This document shows, in pieces, positions 34,156-42,502 of a stretch of DNA of 42,603 nucleotides. A program made the position numbers and the translations under genes. Below the pieces are notes generated by a model. The model did not search any database. It saw nothing but the letters and a program-made list of their open reading frames with translations, and had not been told where the DNA came from. The first letter of the stretch is position 1. Each line of letters opens with the position of its first letter. Source of the stretch: Halomonas heilongjiangensis (GTDB taxonomy: Bacteria; Pseudomonadota; Gammaproteobacteria; Pseudomonadales; Halomonadaceae); NCBI RefSeq assembly GCF_002879645.1, contig NZ_PNRE01000082.1, positions 1 to 42,603 of the forward strand, read 5' to 3'.

Positions 34156-34989
34156 TCAGCGGTGCAGCAGCACCGGCTGCTGCGCCGAGCGCAGGATCGT
34201 CTCGGTGGTCGAACCCAGCAACCACTCGCGGATGCGCCCGTCGCCGAAGGCGCCGATGGTGATCAGGTCGCCCGGCTCGGCCAGACCGAGAATCACCTCG
34301 GCCGGATCGCCCTTGCGTATCTCGCTGTCGATCTTGACCCGGCGGTCCCCTGCATAGTGCTCGATGATGTCGAGGCGCTGGCGGGCGACCGTCTCGTCGT
34401 GATGCACGCTCACCGCCGTCACCGGCAAGGCCAGGCGCTGGGCCAGCTCGATGGCATAGACCATGGCCTCCCGGGCCGGCTTGGAGGCATCGAAGCCGAG
34501 CAGGATGCGGGTCAACTCCTGATGCGCCTCGCCGGCCAGCAATACCGGTTGTTCCGCCGTGCGCAGCACCCGCTCGGCGACCTCGCCGAGGCCCTTGGGG
34601 TCGCCAAGGCCTGCCGACTCTCCCCGTCGCCCCATGACGATCAGGTCACTGTTCTGAGCGGCCTCGAGGATGCGCACCGCGGGAATCCCGGCGAGACGCT
34701 CGGGGTGGCACTGGACGCCGTCCGCCTCGAGTTCGCGGCTGGTGGCGGCCAGCAGGGACTCCCCCAGCGCCTCGAGCTGCTGTTCGGTCTGGCGCCGCAG
34801 TTTCATGGCTTCCTGAACCACCTCGGGGCGGACGTCCTCGCCATAGAAGCCGATCTCCACCGTACGGGAGTCGACCACATAGATGGCATGGATGGTGCCC
34901 CCCAGGCGACGGGCCAGGTCGCTGGCATAACGGGTCGCCCCCTTCGCGGACGGCGAACCGTCAACGGCCAACAACATCGACTGAATCAT
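34156..34989 (-). CDS. Tandem universal stress protein (two UspA domains)
   Basis: This is a 277-residue cytoplasmic protein with two Usp domains. Domain one (about 1-152) starts MLLAVDGSPSAKGAT and has the nucleotide-binding pattern VMGRRGESAG...GEVAERVL. Domain two (about 158-277) starts ILLGFDASKPAREAM and ends IGAFGDGRIREWLLGSTTETIL. Glycine and Ser/Thr spacing is consistent with ATP binding in domain two and perhaps one. UspE-type tandem proteins act in stress survival. The Halomonas TRAP regulator TeaD is a single-domain Usp, and this gene lies divergent to a TRAP system. AGGAGG about 8 bases upstream supports the start. Confidence 0.88.
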   Translation of the reverse strand: MIQSMLLAVDGSPSAKGATRYASDLARRLGGTIHAIYVVDSRTVEIGFYGEDVRPEVVQEAMKLRRQTEQQLEALGESLLAATSRELEADGVQCHPERLAGIPAVRILEAAQNSDLIVMGRRGESAGLGDPKGLGEVAERVLRTAEQPVLLAGEAHQELTRILLGFDASKPAREAMVYAIELAQRLALPVTAVSVHHDETVARQRLDIIEHYAGDRRVKIDSEIRKGDPAEVILGLAEPGDLITIGAFGDGRIREWLLGSTTETILRSAQQPVLLHR

Positions 34990-35142
34990 GGTGCCACCTC
35001 CTGAGCGGACCGAAGCAATCTCTCCTTGGAAGCATAGTGAAGCCAGCCAGCACGAGACAGCACCGAGTTGATGAATTCATCCTTTGCCGGGATGGAGCAG
35101 GGTGTCGTCAGCTGGACCGCAGCTGCCGGATGCACTCGGACG

Positions 35143-35172
35143 TTGACACCCGCACCGGCTCTTCCCTAGTAT
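35143..35172 (+). promoter_or_regulatory. Sigma-70-type promoter of the TAXI/acyl-CoA cluster
   Basis: A perfect -35 TTGACA (35143-35148) and TAGTAT (35167-35172) are spaced 18 bases apart, 81 bases before the binding-protein ATG. The gap from 34990 to 35252 also holds the USP promoter in the other direction. No operator is recognised. Confidence 0.55.
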
Positions 35173-35252
35173 CGATGACATATTCGGAACATAGTACCGC
35201 ATAGCAAAACACCAGCCATCGAGAACAACAACCAAGACACAGGAGCGCCCCC

Positions 35253-36416
35253 ATGCGTCAGCTCGCCCGACACCTCGCCATTGCCACGCTTCCGCTCTCG
35301 CTGCTCGCCGCCGCCGTCGGCCAGGCCAGCGAGGAAGTGGAACTACCGCGCACCATGGCCTGGACCGCCTACGGGACCGGTTCCAGCGGCTATGCCCAGG
35401 CCGTGGCCATCGGCGGCATGCTGCAGGACCACTACGACACCTCGGTGCGCATCCTGCCCGGCGACAACGATGTCTCGCGCATGACCCCCCTCAAGCAGGG
35501 GCGCGTCGACCTCTGCGCCTGCGGCATCGCCAGCTACTACGGCGCCGAGGGCGTGATGATGTTCGCCCATCCCGACTGGGGCCCCCAGCCGCTGCGGGTG
35601 ATCACCACCTCCACGGCCTCCTTCGGGCTCTCGCTGGCGGTGGCCGGCGACCTGGAGGTGAAGACGCCGGCCGACCTCAGGGGCAAGCGGGTCGCCTATA
35701 TTCGCGGCGACGACGCCCTGAACAAGGGCACCGAGGCCTACCTGGCCTTCGGCGGCCTGAGCTGGGACGACGTCGAGCGCGTCGACTACCCCGGCTACGG
35801 CCGCTCCTTCGACGGCATCATCGCCGGCAACGTCGACGCCTCCTTCACCACCACCGTCACGCCCCCCGCCCAGCAGCTGGCCAGCAGCCCGCGAGGCATC
35901 AGCTGGCCGGTGCTCGATCCCGACGACGCCGAGGGCTGGGAGCGCATGGCGGCGATCGCCCCCTACTTCCGCCCCCATGAAGTCACCTCCGGTGCCGGCG
36001 GCGTCAGCGCCGACAACCCGGTGCCCAGTGCCAGCTACCCCTACCCCATCGTGGTCGCCAACCAGGACCTCGACGACAAGGTCGCCTACGGGCTGATCAA
36101 GGCCCTGCAGGACAACTACGACGACTACAAGGATGCGGCGCCGGGCGCGGTGGGCTACGCGCTCGAGTATCAGGACCTGCAGTGGGTGATCCCCTTCCAC
36201 GACGCCGTGGTGGCGTACTACGAGGAGATCGGCGTCTGGACCGATGAGATGCAGGCGCACCAGGACGCCCTGGTCGAGCGCCAGGCCGTGCTGCTCGAGG
36301 CCTGGAACGCCTTCCTCGACGGTGCCCCCGACGACGAGGACGCCTTCCGCGAGGCCTGGATGACCGCCCGCGGCGATGCCCTGCGTGACGCCGGTCTCGA
36401 CCCCGTCTTCGAGTGA
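35253..36416 (+). CDS. TAXI-family TRAP transporter substrate-binding protein
   Basis: This is a 387-residue periplasmic binding protein of the TRAP-associated extracytoplasmic immunogenic family. Signal peptide 1-26 ends VGQA. The TAXI pattern is MAWTAYGTGSSGYAQAVAIG, RILPGDNDVSRMTPLKQGRVDLCACGI, DLRGKRVAYIRGDD and NVDASFTTTVTPPA. Family members deliver carboxylates (glutamate, succinate-like or other acids) to a fused DctQM permease; the ligand is not given by sequence. The C-terminal region has an acidic, Trp-containing tail suggestive of a halophile. AGGAG at 35241-35245 gives good spacing. The fused permease follows 74 bases downstream. Confidence 0.88.
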   Translation: MRQLARHLAIATLPLSLLAAAVGQASEEVELPRTMAWTAYGTGSSGYAQAVAIGGMLQDHYDTSVRILPGDNDVSRMTPLKQGRVDLCACGIASYYGAEGVMMFAHPDWGPQPLRVITTSTASFGLSLAVAGDLEVKTPADLRGKRVAYIRGDDALNKGTEAYLAFGGLSWDDVERVDYPGYGRSFDGIIAGNVDASFTTTVTPPAQQLASSPRGISWPVLDPDDAEGWERMAAIAPYFRPHEVTSGAGGVSADNPVPSASYPYPIVVANQDLDDKVAYGLIKALQDNYDDYKDAAPGAVGYALEYQDLQWVIPFHDAVVAYYEEIGVWTDEMQAHQDALVERQAVLLEAWNAFLDGAPDDEDAFREAWMTARGDALRDAGLDPVFE

Positions 36417-36490
36417 CCCCCGCCGGGGCGGCTCGCGCCGCCCCGGTTCGCCCTTCCCGACAGCCCCGCTCCAACGCCCTGGACCCCGAC

Positions 36491-38503
36491 ATGACCACAG
36501 CGAACACACAAGGCGGCTCGCCGCCGCAGGTCAGGGAGAAGATCAGCCAGATTCGCCGGCTGCCATCCTGGCTCAACTGGATTCCGGGTACCGTCACGAT
36601 CGCGCTGATGCTGATGACCCTGGACTACCTGTTCAATCTCGGCCTGCTGAACATCGTCACGGGCCTCGAGACCCGGTTCTACTATGCGGTGGTGGCGCTG
36701 CTGCTGCCCCTGGTCTACCTGCTCTGGCCGCCCCGGGCCGCCGCCCTGCACGGGCCCATTCCCTGGTACGACTATCTGCTCAGTGCCGTGACCCTGGTCG
36801 TCGGCGGCTATTTCGTCTTCCACGCCGACGCCATCCTCGAGCGCGGCTGGGCCTTCGCCGCGCCGGACCCCGCCATCTGGGCCAGCTACGCCTACTGGCT
36901 GCTGATCGTCGAGGCCGCACGACGCGCCGGAGGCTGGCCCATCGCCGTGATCGTCACCGCCTTCTCGCTCTACCCCCTGGTGGCCGATGTGATGCCGGGG
37001 CCGATCCAGGCCTTCCCCTCCTCCCTCGAGGAGACGGCCATGTACCACACCATGAGCACCGAGAGCATCATGGGGGTGCCGCTGCAGGCCTTCGCCGGCC
37101 TGGTGATCGGCTTCCTGGTGTTCGGGGTGGTGCTGCAGAAGAGCGGCGGCGGCAAGTTCTTCATCAACCTGGCCTTCGCCCTGCTCGGCCACGTGCGGGG
37201 CGGCCCGGCCAAGGTGTCGATCTTCTCCAGCGGCCTGATGGGCTCGATGAGCGGCAGCGTGATCAGCAACGTGCTGACCACCGGCGTGCTGTCGATTCCC
37301 GCCATGCGTCGCATCGGCATGAGCCGCTCCTTCGCCGGCGGGGTCGAGGCCTGTGCCTCCACCGGTGGTGTCTTGATGCCTCCGGTGATGGGCGCCACGG
37401 CCTTCGTCATGGCCATGTTCCTCGACGTGCCCTATGCCGCCGTGGCACTGGCCGCGGTGATCCCGTCCGTCCTCTACTTCCTGGGCCTGTTCATCCAGAT
37501 CGACGCCTATGCCGCGCGCCACCACATCGAGGGGCTGCCAGCGGCCGAGCTGCCTTCGCTGTGGGCCACCCTCAAGGAGGGCTGGTACTTCATCTTCGTC
37601 TTCGCTCTGCTGGTGTGGATGCTGCTGGTGATGCAGCGCGAGGCCGTCGCGCCCTTCTACGCCACCGCCCTGCTGCTGGTGCTCAACCAGCTCTCCAAGC
37701 ACAACCGCTGGAACTGGCGGGACCTCGGCGACGCCCTGTCGGGGGCGGCCAGGCTGTTCGCCGAGCTGATCGCCATCCTCGCCGGGGTCGGCATGCTGGT
37801 CGGCGCCCTGTCGATGACCGGCCTCTCCGGCACCATCGCCAACGACTTCATCCACCTGGCGGGGGGCAGCGTGCCGCTGCTGCTGATCATGGGGGCCCTG
37901 ACCAGCTTCGTGCTGGGCATCGGCATGACCGTGACCGCCGCCTACATCTTCCTGGCGGTGGCCCTGGCGCCGGCGCTGATCCAGGGCGGCGGCCTCGACC
38001 CCATGGCGGTGCACATGTTCATCCTCTACTGGGGCATGCTCAGCTTCATCACCCCGCCGGTGGCGCTGGGCGCCTTCGCCGCGGCCACCGTCGCCGGGGC
38101 GCGGCCGATGGCGACCGGCCTGCAGGCCATGCGGCTGGGCAGCGTGATCTACTTCATTCCCTTCCTGTTCGTGCTCAATCCGGCGCTGATCATGCAGGGC
38201 GAGCCGCTGCAGATCCTGCTGGTGTTCGTCCAGGCCCTGGTGGGCATCGTGCTGTTCGCCTCGGCCATGCAGGGCTACCTGATCGGGGTCGGGCGACTGG
38301 GCCATGGCGCGATCCAGGAAACGGCGATCCGCGCCCTGGTGCTGATCTCGGGGCTGACCCTGGCCCTGCCCGGGGGCGGCATGGTGCCTCTCGGTCAGTT
38401 CGAGCTGCTCGGCATCTCGCTGGCCGCCCTGGTGCCCGCCGTGCTGCTGGCCCGCTGGAGTCGACGCCACAGCCGTAACGGCTCGCCCCAGCCGGGCCTG
38501 TGA
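36491..38503 (+). CDS. TRAP transporter permease, fused 4TM/12TM subunits (DctQM type)
   Basis: This is a 670-residue inner-membrane permease that uses the sodium or proton gradient to import the substrate carried by the TAXI protein. An N-terminal small-subunit-like part (about 25-180) has helices at the positions of DctQ. A DctM-like part follows, with GVPLQAFAGLVIGFLVFGVV, SGSVISNVLTTGVLSIPAMRR, and the conserved GGVEACASTGGVLMPPVMGA and FITPPVALGAFAAAT loops. The fused arrangement is the rule for TAXI systems. The start at 36491 is in frame with earlier codons without homology and lacks a strong ribosome-binding site. The hydratase gene begins 44 bases downstream. Confidence 0.9.
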   Translation: MTTANTQGGSPPQVREKISQIRRLPSWLNWIPGTVTIALMLMTLDYLFNLGLLNIVTGLETRFYYAVVALLLPLVYLLWPPRAAALHGPIPWYDYLLSAVTLVVGGYFVFHADAILERGWAFAAPDPAIWASYAYWLLIVEAARRAGGWPIAVIVTAFSLYPLVADVMPGPIQAFPSSLEETAMYHTMSTESIMGVPLQAFAGLVIGFLVFGVVLQKSGGGKFFINLAFALLGHVRGGPAKVSIFSSGLMGSMSGSVISNVLTTGVLSIPAMRRIGMSRSFAGGVEACASTGGVLMPPVMGATAFVMAMFLDVPYAAVALAAVIPSVLYFLGLFIQIDAYAARHHIEGLPAAELPSLWATLKEGWYFIFVFALLVWMLLVMQREAVAPFYATALLLVLNQLSKHNRWNWRDLGDALSGAARLFAELIAILAGVGMLVGALSMTGLSGTIANDFIHLAGGSVPLLLIMGALTSFVLGIGMTVTAAYIFLAVALAPALIQGGGLDPMAVHMFILYWGMLSFITPPVALGAFAAATVAGARPMATGLQAMRLGSVIYFIPFLFVLNPALIMQGEPLQILLVFVQALVGIVLFASAMQGYLIGVGRLGHGAIQETAIRALVLISGLTLALPGGGMVPLGQFELLGISLAALVPAVLLARWSRRHSRNGSPQPGL

Positions 38504-38547
38504 AGCGGCCCCACCCCACACCACGACCCTCACCTGGAGCCCATTGC

Positions 38548-39987
38548 ATGCCAGCCTCTGTCCACTACCAGCGCCATGACGACATCGGCGTGATCCGCAT
38601 CGACAATCCCCCCGTCAACGCCCTCGGCCATGCCGTGCGCAGCGGCCTGCTCGAAGCGCTCGACCAGGGCCAGGCCGATGACGGCGCACGTGCCCTGGTG
38701 CTGATGGCCGACGGCCGCACCTTCATCGCCGGCGCCGATATCCGTGAGTTCGGCCAGCCTCCCCGGCAGCCGCTACTGCCGGAGGTCATCGCACGCCTCG
38801 AGGCCAGCACCAAGCCCCTGGTGGCGGTACTCCACGGCACCGCCCTGGGCGGCGGCCTCGAGGTGGCACTGGGCTGCCACTACCGGGTGGCCCTGCCGGG
38901 CACCCGGGTCGGCCTGCCCGAGGTCAAGCTCGGCCTGCTGCCCGGTGCCGGCGGCACCCAGCGGCTGCCCCGCCTGGTCGGCGTGGACAGTGCCCTGGAC
39001 CTGATCACCAGCGGGCGTTTCGTGGCCGCCGACGAGGCACTGACGCTGGGCATCATCGATGCCATCGACCAGACCGATGTCCCGCTCGATGCCGGCCTCG
39101 GCGCCGCCCGCGCCATCCTGGAGGGCCAGCGCACCGCCCGCCGGACCGGCGAGCTGCCCGCCCCCGCCGCCGACCCCGGGGCCATCGCCCGCCATCGGGC
39201 CCGGCTCGAGGCCGAGGTGCCCGACCTGTTCTCGCCATTCCGCTGCCTCGAGGCCGTCGCGGCCAGCACCGAGAATAGCCTGGCCGAGGGGCTGCGCCGC
39301 GAGCGCGAGCTGTTCCTCGCCTGCATGGACTCCCCCCAGCGGACCGGCCTGATCCACGCCTTCTTCGCCGCCCGCGCCCCGCACCGGGTGCCCGACGCCG
39401 GCGAGCCCCCGGCGCTGACCCGCATCGCCCTGGTCGGCGAGCATCCGCTCTTCGAGCGCCTCGAGGGCCATGCCGGGCGCACCGGCATCGAATTCACCGA
39501 CCGGCCGGACGCGTCGACACAGGCCTGCCTGATCGCCCCCCGCGACGCGCCCCCCGATTGCCCGGCGGCTTGCCTGCGTATCGCCCTGCAGCCGGCCGAG
39601 GCCGACGGCCGGCCGGATGAGCTGGACGCCGACCTGGTCCTGGTCACGCCACCGCAGGGCGCGCTGCTGGAACTGGTCGCCATTCGCGCCAGCGCCGAGC
39701 AGCAGCAGGCCACGGCCGATGCCCTCAAGGCACTGCGTCAGGCCGTCGTGGTGAGCCGCCGCGACAGCCTGCTCGCCGCGCTGTACCGGGCCGCGAACGC
39801 CTCGCCCGACGACCGGTGCGCCGCCATGGAGGCGGCCAGCCTGCCCCTCGCCGAGCAGGGGCTCTGCTACCGCACCGGCGACATCGACCTGCTGGCCATC
39901 GAGGCCCTGGGCTACCCGCGTCACCTCGGCGGTCCCCACCGCCAGGCCACCCTCACTGGATCCGCCACCTCGGAGACGTCCCCATGA
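38548..39987 (+). CDS. Enoyl-CoA hydratase with vestigial FadB-like dehydrogenase region
   Basis: The product is a 479-residue protein. Residues 1-190 form a crotonase domain with ADIREF, oxyanion GTALGGGLEVALGC and both catalytic acids (Glu105, Glu125 in GLPEVKLG), so hydration of an enoyl-CoA is expected. Residues 210-280 match the linker helices of bifunctional FadB-like enzymes. From 290 the 3-hydroxyacyl-CoA dehydrogenase part is shortened: TRIALVG and LDADLVLVTPP look like remaining Rossmann strands, yet the GxGxxG loop and catalytic His are gone. The very end keeps the C-terminal signature DIDLLAIEALGYPRHLGGP. Usual length is about 700. GGAG about 9 bases upstream supports the start. 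The stop overlaps the next gene as ATGA. Confidence 0.8.
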   Translation: MPASVHYQRHDDIGVIRIDNPPVNALGHAVRSGLLEALDQGQADDGARALVLMADGRTFIAGADIREFGQPPRQPLLPEVIARLEASTKPLVAVLHGTALGGGLEVALGCHYRVALPGTRVGLPEVKLGLLPGAGGTQRLPRLVGVDSALDLITSGRFVAADEALTLGIIDAIDQTDVPLDAGLGAARAILEGQRTARRTGELPAPAADPGAIARHRARLEAEVPDLFSPFRCLEAVAASTENSLAEGLRRERELFLACMDSPQRTGLIHAFFAARAPHRVPDAGEPPALTRIALVGEHPLFERLEGHAGRTGIEFTDRPDASTQACLIAPRDAPPDCPAACLRIALQPAEADGRPDELDADLVLVTPPQGALLELVAIRASAEQQQATADALKALRQAVVVSRRDSLLAALYRAANASPDDRCAAMEAASLPLAEQGLCYRTGDIDLLAIEALGYPRHLGGPHRQATLTGSATSETSP

Positions 39988-41180
39988 ACCTGACCTACAG
40001 TGCCGAGGAGCAGGCGTTCCGCCGGGAGGTCCGAGGCTTTCTCGCCACCTCCCTCCCCGACGACATCCGCGAACGCGTCCGTCTCGGCCGCCGGCTCTCC
40101 GCCGACGATCACCTGCGCTGGCAGACTATTCTCGGTGAGCGCGGCTGGCTGGCCGCCAACTGGCCAGAAGAGCACGGTGGTCCCGGCTGGGGCCCGGTGC
40201 AGCGGCACATCTTCGACGAGGAGTGTGCCGCCGCCCATGCCCCGACCGTGGTGCCCTTCGGCGTCAACATGGTCGCGCCGGTGATCATGACATTCGGTAG
40301 CGAAGCGCAGCAGCGCCACTACCTGCCGCGCATCCTCGCCAACCGGGACTGGTGGTGCCAGGGCTACTCCGAACCCGGTGCCGGTTCCGACCTGGCCAGC
40401 CTCAAGACCCGTGCGGTGCGCGACGGTGACCACTATGTCGTCACCGGGCAGAAGACCTGGACCACCCTGGGGCAGCACGCCAACATGATGTTCTGCCTGG
40501 TGCGTACCGACCCCGACGCCAGGAAGCAGGCCGGCATCAGCTTCCTGCTGATCGACATGGCGAGCCCGGGCATCACGGTACGCCCGATCATCACCCTGGA
40601 GGGCGCCCACGAGGTCAACGAGGTCTTCCTCGACGAGGTCCGCGTGCCGGTGGCCAACCGCATCGGCGAGGAGGGCCAGGGCTGGACCTGCGCCAAGTTC
40701 CTGCTGACCCACGAACGCACCGGCATCGCCGGGCTCGGCCACGCCAAGCAGGCGCTGCGCCATCTCAAGTCGCTGGCCACCCGGGTGCAGCACCGCGGCC
40801 GCCCGCTGCTCGAGCTGGCGAGCTTCCGTCAGCGGGTGGTGAAGGCCGAGCTCGAGCTGATGGCACTGGAGGTCACCAACCTGCGGGTCATCGCCGCGGC
40901 CCGGGATGGTGGCGCACCGGGGGCGGAGAGCTCGCTGCTCAAGGTGCGCGGCTCGGAGCTTCGCCAGGAGCTCAGCGACCTGACCCGCCGCGCCCTGGGA
41001 CCGGCCGCGCTGCCCTTCTTCCCCGACTTCCTCCACGGCGACGGCGAGCTCGACGATCCGGCCCTGGCCGAGAGCGCCTCGAGCGCCGCCCAGTACTTCA
41101 ATCGCCGCAAGCTCTCGATCTATGGCGGTGCCAACGAGATCCAGAAGAGCATCGTCGCCAAGACGATTCTTGGCATGTAA
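39984..41180 (+). CDS. Acyl-CoA dehydrogenase, large subunit-like (PimC type)
   Basis: This is a 398-residue FAD enzyme that introduces the alpha,beta double bond into an acyl-CoA. Family marks are WCQGYSEPGAGSDLAS (FAD/substrate), GQKTWTTLGQHANM and YGGANEIQKSIVAKTILG. In place of the MCAD-type Glu in the last motif there is Gly. A Glu244 in LLTHERTGIAG sits at the position used as catalytic base in isovaleryl- and long-chain-type enzymes (inference). Size and pairing with the next gene match PimC of pimeloyl-CoA dehydrogenase and similar heteromeric pairs. It overlaps the hydratase gene by 4 bases. Confidence 0.85.
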   Translation: MNLTYSAEEQAFRREVRGFLATSLPDDIRERVRLGRRLSADDHLRWQTILGERGWLAANWPEEHGGPGWGPVQRHIFDEECAAAHAPTVVPFGVNMVAPVIMTFGSEAQQRHYLPRILANRDWWCQGYSEPGAGSDLASLKTRAVRDGDHYVVTGQKTWTTLGQHANMMFCLVRTDPDARKQAGISFLLIDMASPGITVRPIITLEGAHEVNEVFLDEVRVPVANRIGEEGQGWTCAKFLLTHERTGIAGLGHAKQALRHLKSLATRVQHRGRPLLELASFRQRVVKAELELMALEVTNLRVIAAARDGGAPGAESSLLKVRGSELRQELSDLTRRALGPAALPFFPDFLHGDGELDDPALAESASSAAQYFNRRKLSIYGGANEIQKSIVAKTILGM

Positions 41181-41212
41181 GTAACCGATCCTCGGCATGT
41201 AAGGAGCCGCCC

Positions 41213-42334
41213 ATGGACTTTTCCCTGACCGACGAGCAGCGCATGCTCGCCGACACCCTCGAGCGCCTGATTGCCGACCGGGTCGCCCCCGAGCAGCGCC
41301 GCGCCCTGCTCGAGGCACCTGCCGGCGAACGTTCGGCGCTGTGGCAGACCTTCGCCGAACTGGGGCTGCTGCACATGCCCTTCGCCGAGCAGGTCGGCGG
41401 CCTCGGCGGTGACGGCACCGACCTGATGCTCATCATGCAGGCGCTGGGACGCGGCCTGGTGCCCGAAGCCTACCTGGCTGGCCTGGTGCTGCCCGGCGAC
41501 CTGCTGGCCCGACTCGGCGATGCCGGGCAGCGGAAGCGCTGGCTGGCGCCGCTGCTCGAGGGCGAGCATCAGCTGGCACTGGCCTGGCAGGAGGGTGACG
41601 CCCGCTATGATGCCCATGGCATCGCCACCACCGCGTGTCGGGAGGGTGATGGCTGGCGCCTCGATGGCGACAAGCAGCTGGTGCTCAATGCCGCCTCGGC
41701 CATCGCCCTGCTGGTCACCGCCCGCCTCGACGACGGGCGCCTGGGGCTGTTCGTGGTCCCCGCCGACGCCGCCGGCCTGAGCCGCCGCGACTACCGTACC
41801 ATCGACGACCAGTCGGCCAGCAACCTGGCCCTCGAGGCCGTCTCGTTGAGCGCCGACGCTTGCCTGAGCGCCGACGCCGCCAATGCGCTCGATGCCACCC
41901 TGGCGCTCGGCCGCGCGGCGCTGTGTGCCGAGGCGGTCGGTACCATGGAGGTCGCCTGCGAGCAGACCCTCGACTACCTCAAGGAGCGCCAGCAGTTCGG
42001 CACCCCGTTATCGCGCTTCCAGAGCCTGCAGCACCGCATGGTCGACATGCATCTGCACCTCGAGCAGGCCCGCTCCATGGCGATTCTCGCCGCCACCAGC
42101 CTCGATCGCCCCGCCGCCGAACGCGACTATCGCCTCGCCGCGGCCAAGGCCTACTGCGGCGAGGCCGCCCGCTTCGTCGCCGAACAGGCCATCCAGCTGC
42201 ATGGCGGCATGGGCATGACCGACGAGTGCCATGTCTCCCACTATGCCAAGCACCTGGTGATGTTCGACCACTACCTCGGTGACTGCGACCACCACCTGGA
42301 GCATGTCAGCGACCAGCTCGAGACCGCCGCCTGA
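41213..42334 (+). CDS. Acyl-CoA dehydrogenase, small subunit-like (PimD type)
   Basis: This is a 373-residue acyl-CoA dehydrogenase homologue with more diverged active-site segments than its partner. It has MDFSLTDEQRML at the start, EQVGGLGGDGTDLMLIMQALGRGLVPE, LKERQQFGTPLSRFQSLQHRMVD and IQLHGGMGMTDECHVSHYAKHL. The middle beta-domain lacks the SEPGAGSD-like motif (AWQEGDARYD instead), as in the small partner of pimeloyl-CoA-type dehydrogenases, where one subunit is structural. AAGGAG about 7 bases upstream sets the start. It is the last gene of the cluster, ending before a bidirectional terminator. Confidence 0.85.
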   Translation: MDFSLTDEQRMLADTLERLIADRVAPEQRRALLEAPAGERSALWQTFAELGLLHMPFAEQVGGLGGDGTDLMLIMQALGRGLVPEAYLAGLVLPGDLLARLGDAGQRKRWLAPLLEGEHQLALAWQEGDARYDAHGIATTACREGDGWRLDGDKQLVLNAASAIALLVTARLDDGRLGLFVVPADAAGLSRRDYRTIDDQSASNLALEAVSLSADACLSADAANALDATLALGRAALCAEAVGTMEVACEQTLDYLKERQQFGTPLSRFQSLQHRMVDMHLHLEQARSMAILAATSLDRPAAERDYRLAAAKAYCGEAARFVAEQAIQLHGGMGMTDECHVSHYAKHLVMFDHYLGDCDHHLEHVSDQLETAA

Positions 42335-42359
42335 CGGCCCATGGTGTCAGCATCAAAAG

Positions 42360-42387
42360 AACCGGCCCTTGAGAGGGCCGGTTTTTT
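42360..42387. terminator. Bidirectional intrinsic terminator between acyl-CoA dehydrogenase and etfA
   Basis: A 10-bp stem (42360-42369 with 42374-42383) with loop tgag is followed by T-run to 42387. On the minus strand the same stem is followed by CTTTTG, so it serves both convergent units. Confidence 0.9.
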
Positions 42388-42394
42388 ACGTCGG

Positions 42395-42410
42395 GAAGAT
42401 CACGATCTTC
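42395..42410. repeat. Short perfect inverted repeat
   Basis: GAAGATC and GATCTTC flank AC. The right arm is also the 3' flank of both etfA-tail copies. Confidence 0.6.
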
Positions 42411-42411
42411 G

Positions 42412-42492
42412 CTACAGCGTCTGCTCGAGCTCCGGCAGCGCCTGGAAGAGATCGGCGACCAGGCCGTTAGTTGTCGAGAGCGCGACCTGGAA
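42412..42492 (-). pseudogene. Diverged duplicate of the etfA 3' end
   Basis: Read on the minus strand in the frame ending at TAG 42414-42412, this stretch gives FQVA, a variant LSTTNG segment and LVADLFQALPELEQTL, then stop. The true etfA tail gives [23 protein letters not shown]. The frame differs from that of etfA, so this is not readthrough. It is a separate remnant of an etfA end. Period to the true copy is about 91 bases; the flanking cgatcttc after each stop is also shared. Confidence 0.75.
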
Positions 42493-42502
42493 GCGATCTT
42501 CC

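Noticed and set aside
36218..38533. 771-codon open frame opposite the TRAP permease
   Set aside because: Same compositional shadow (His, Gln, Gly rich), opposite a clearly homologous membrane protein. Stop codons are rare on the opposite strand at this GC.
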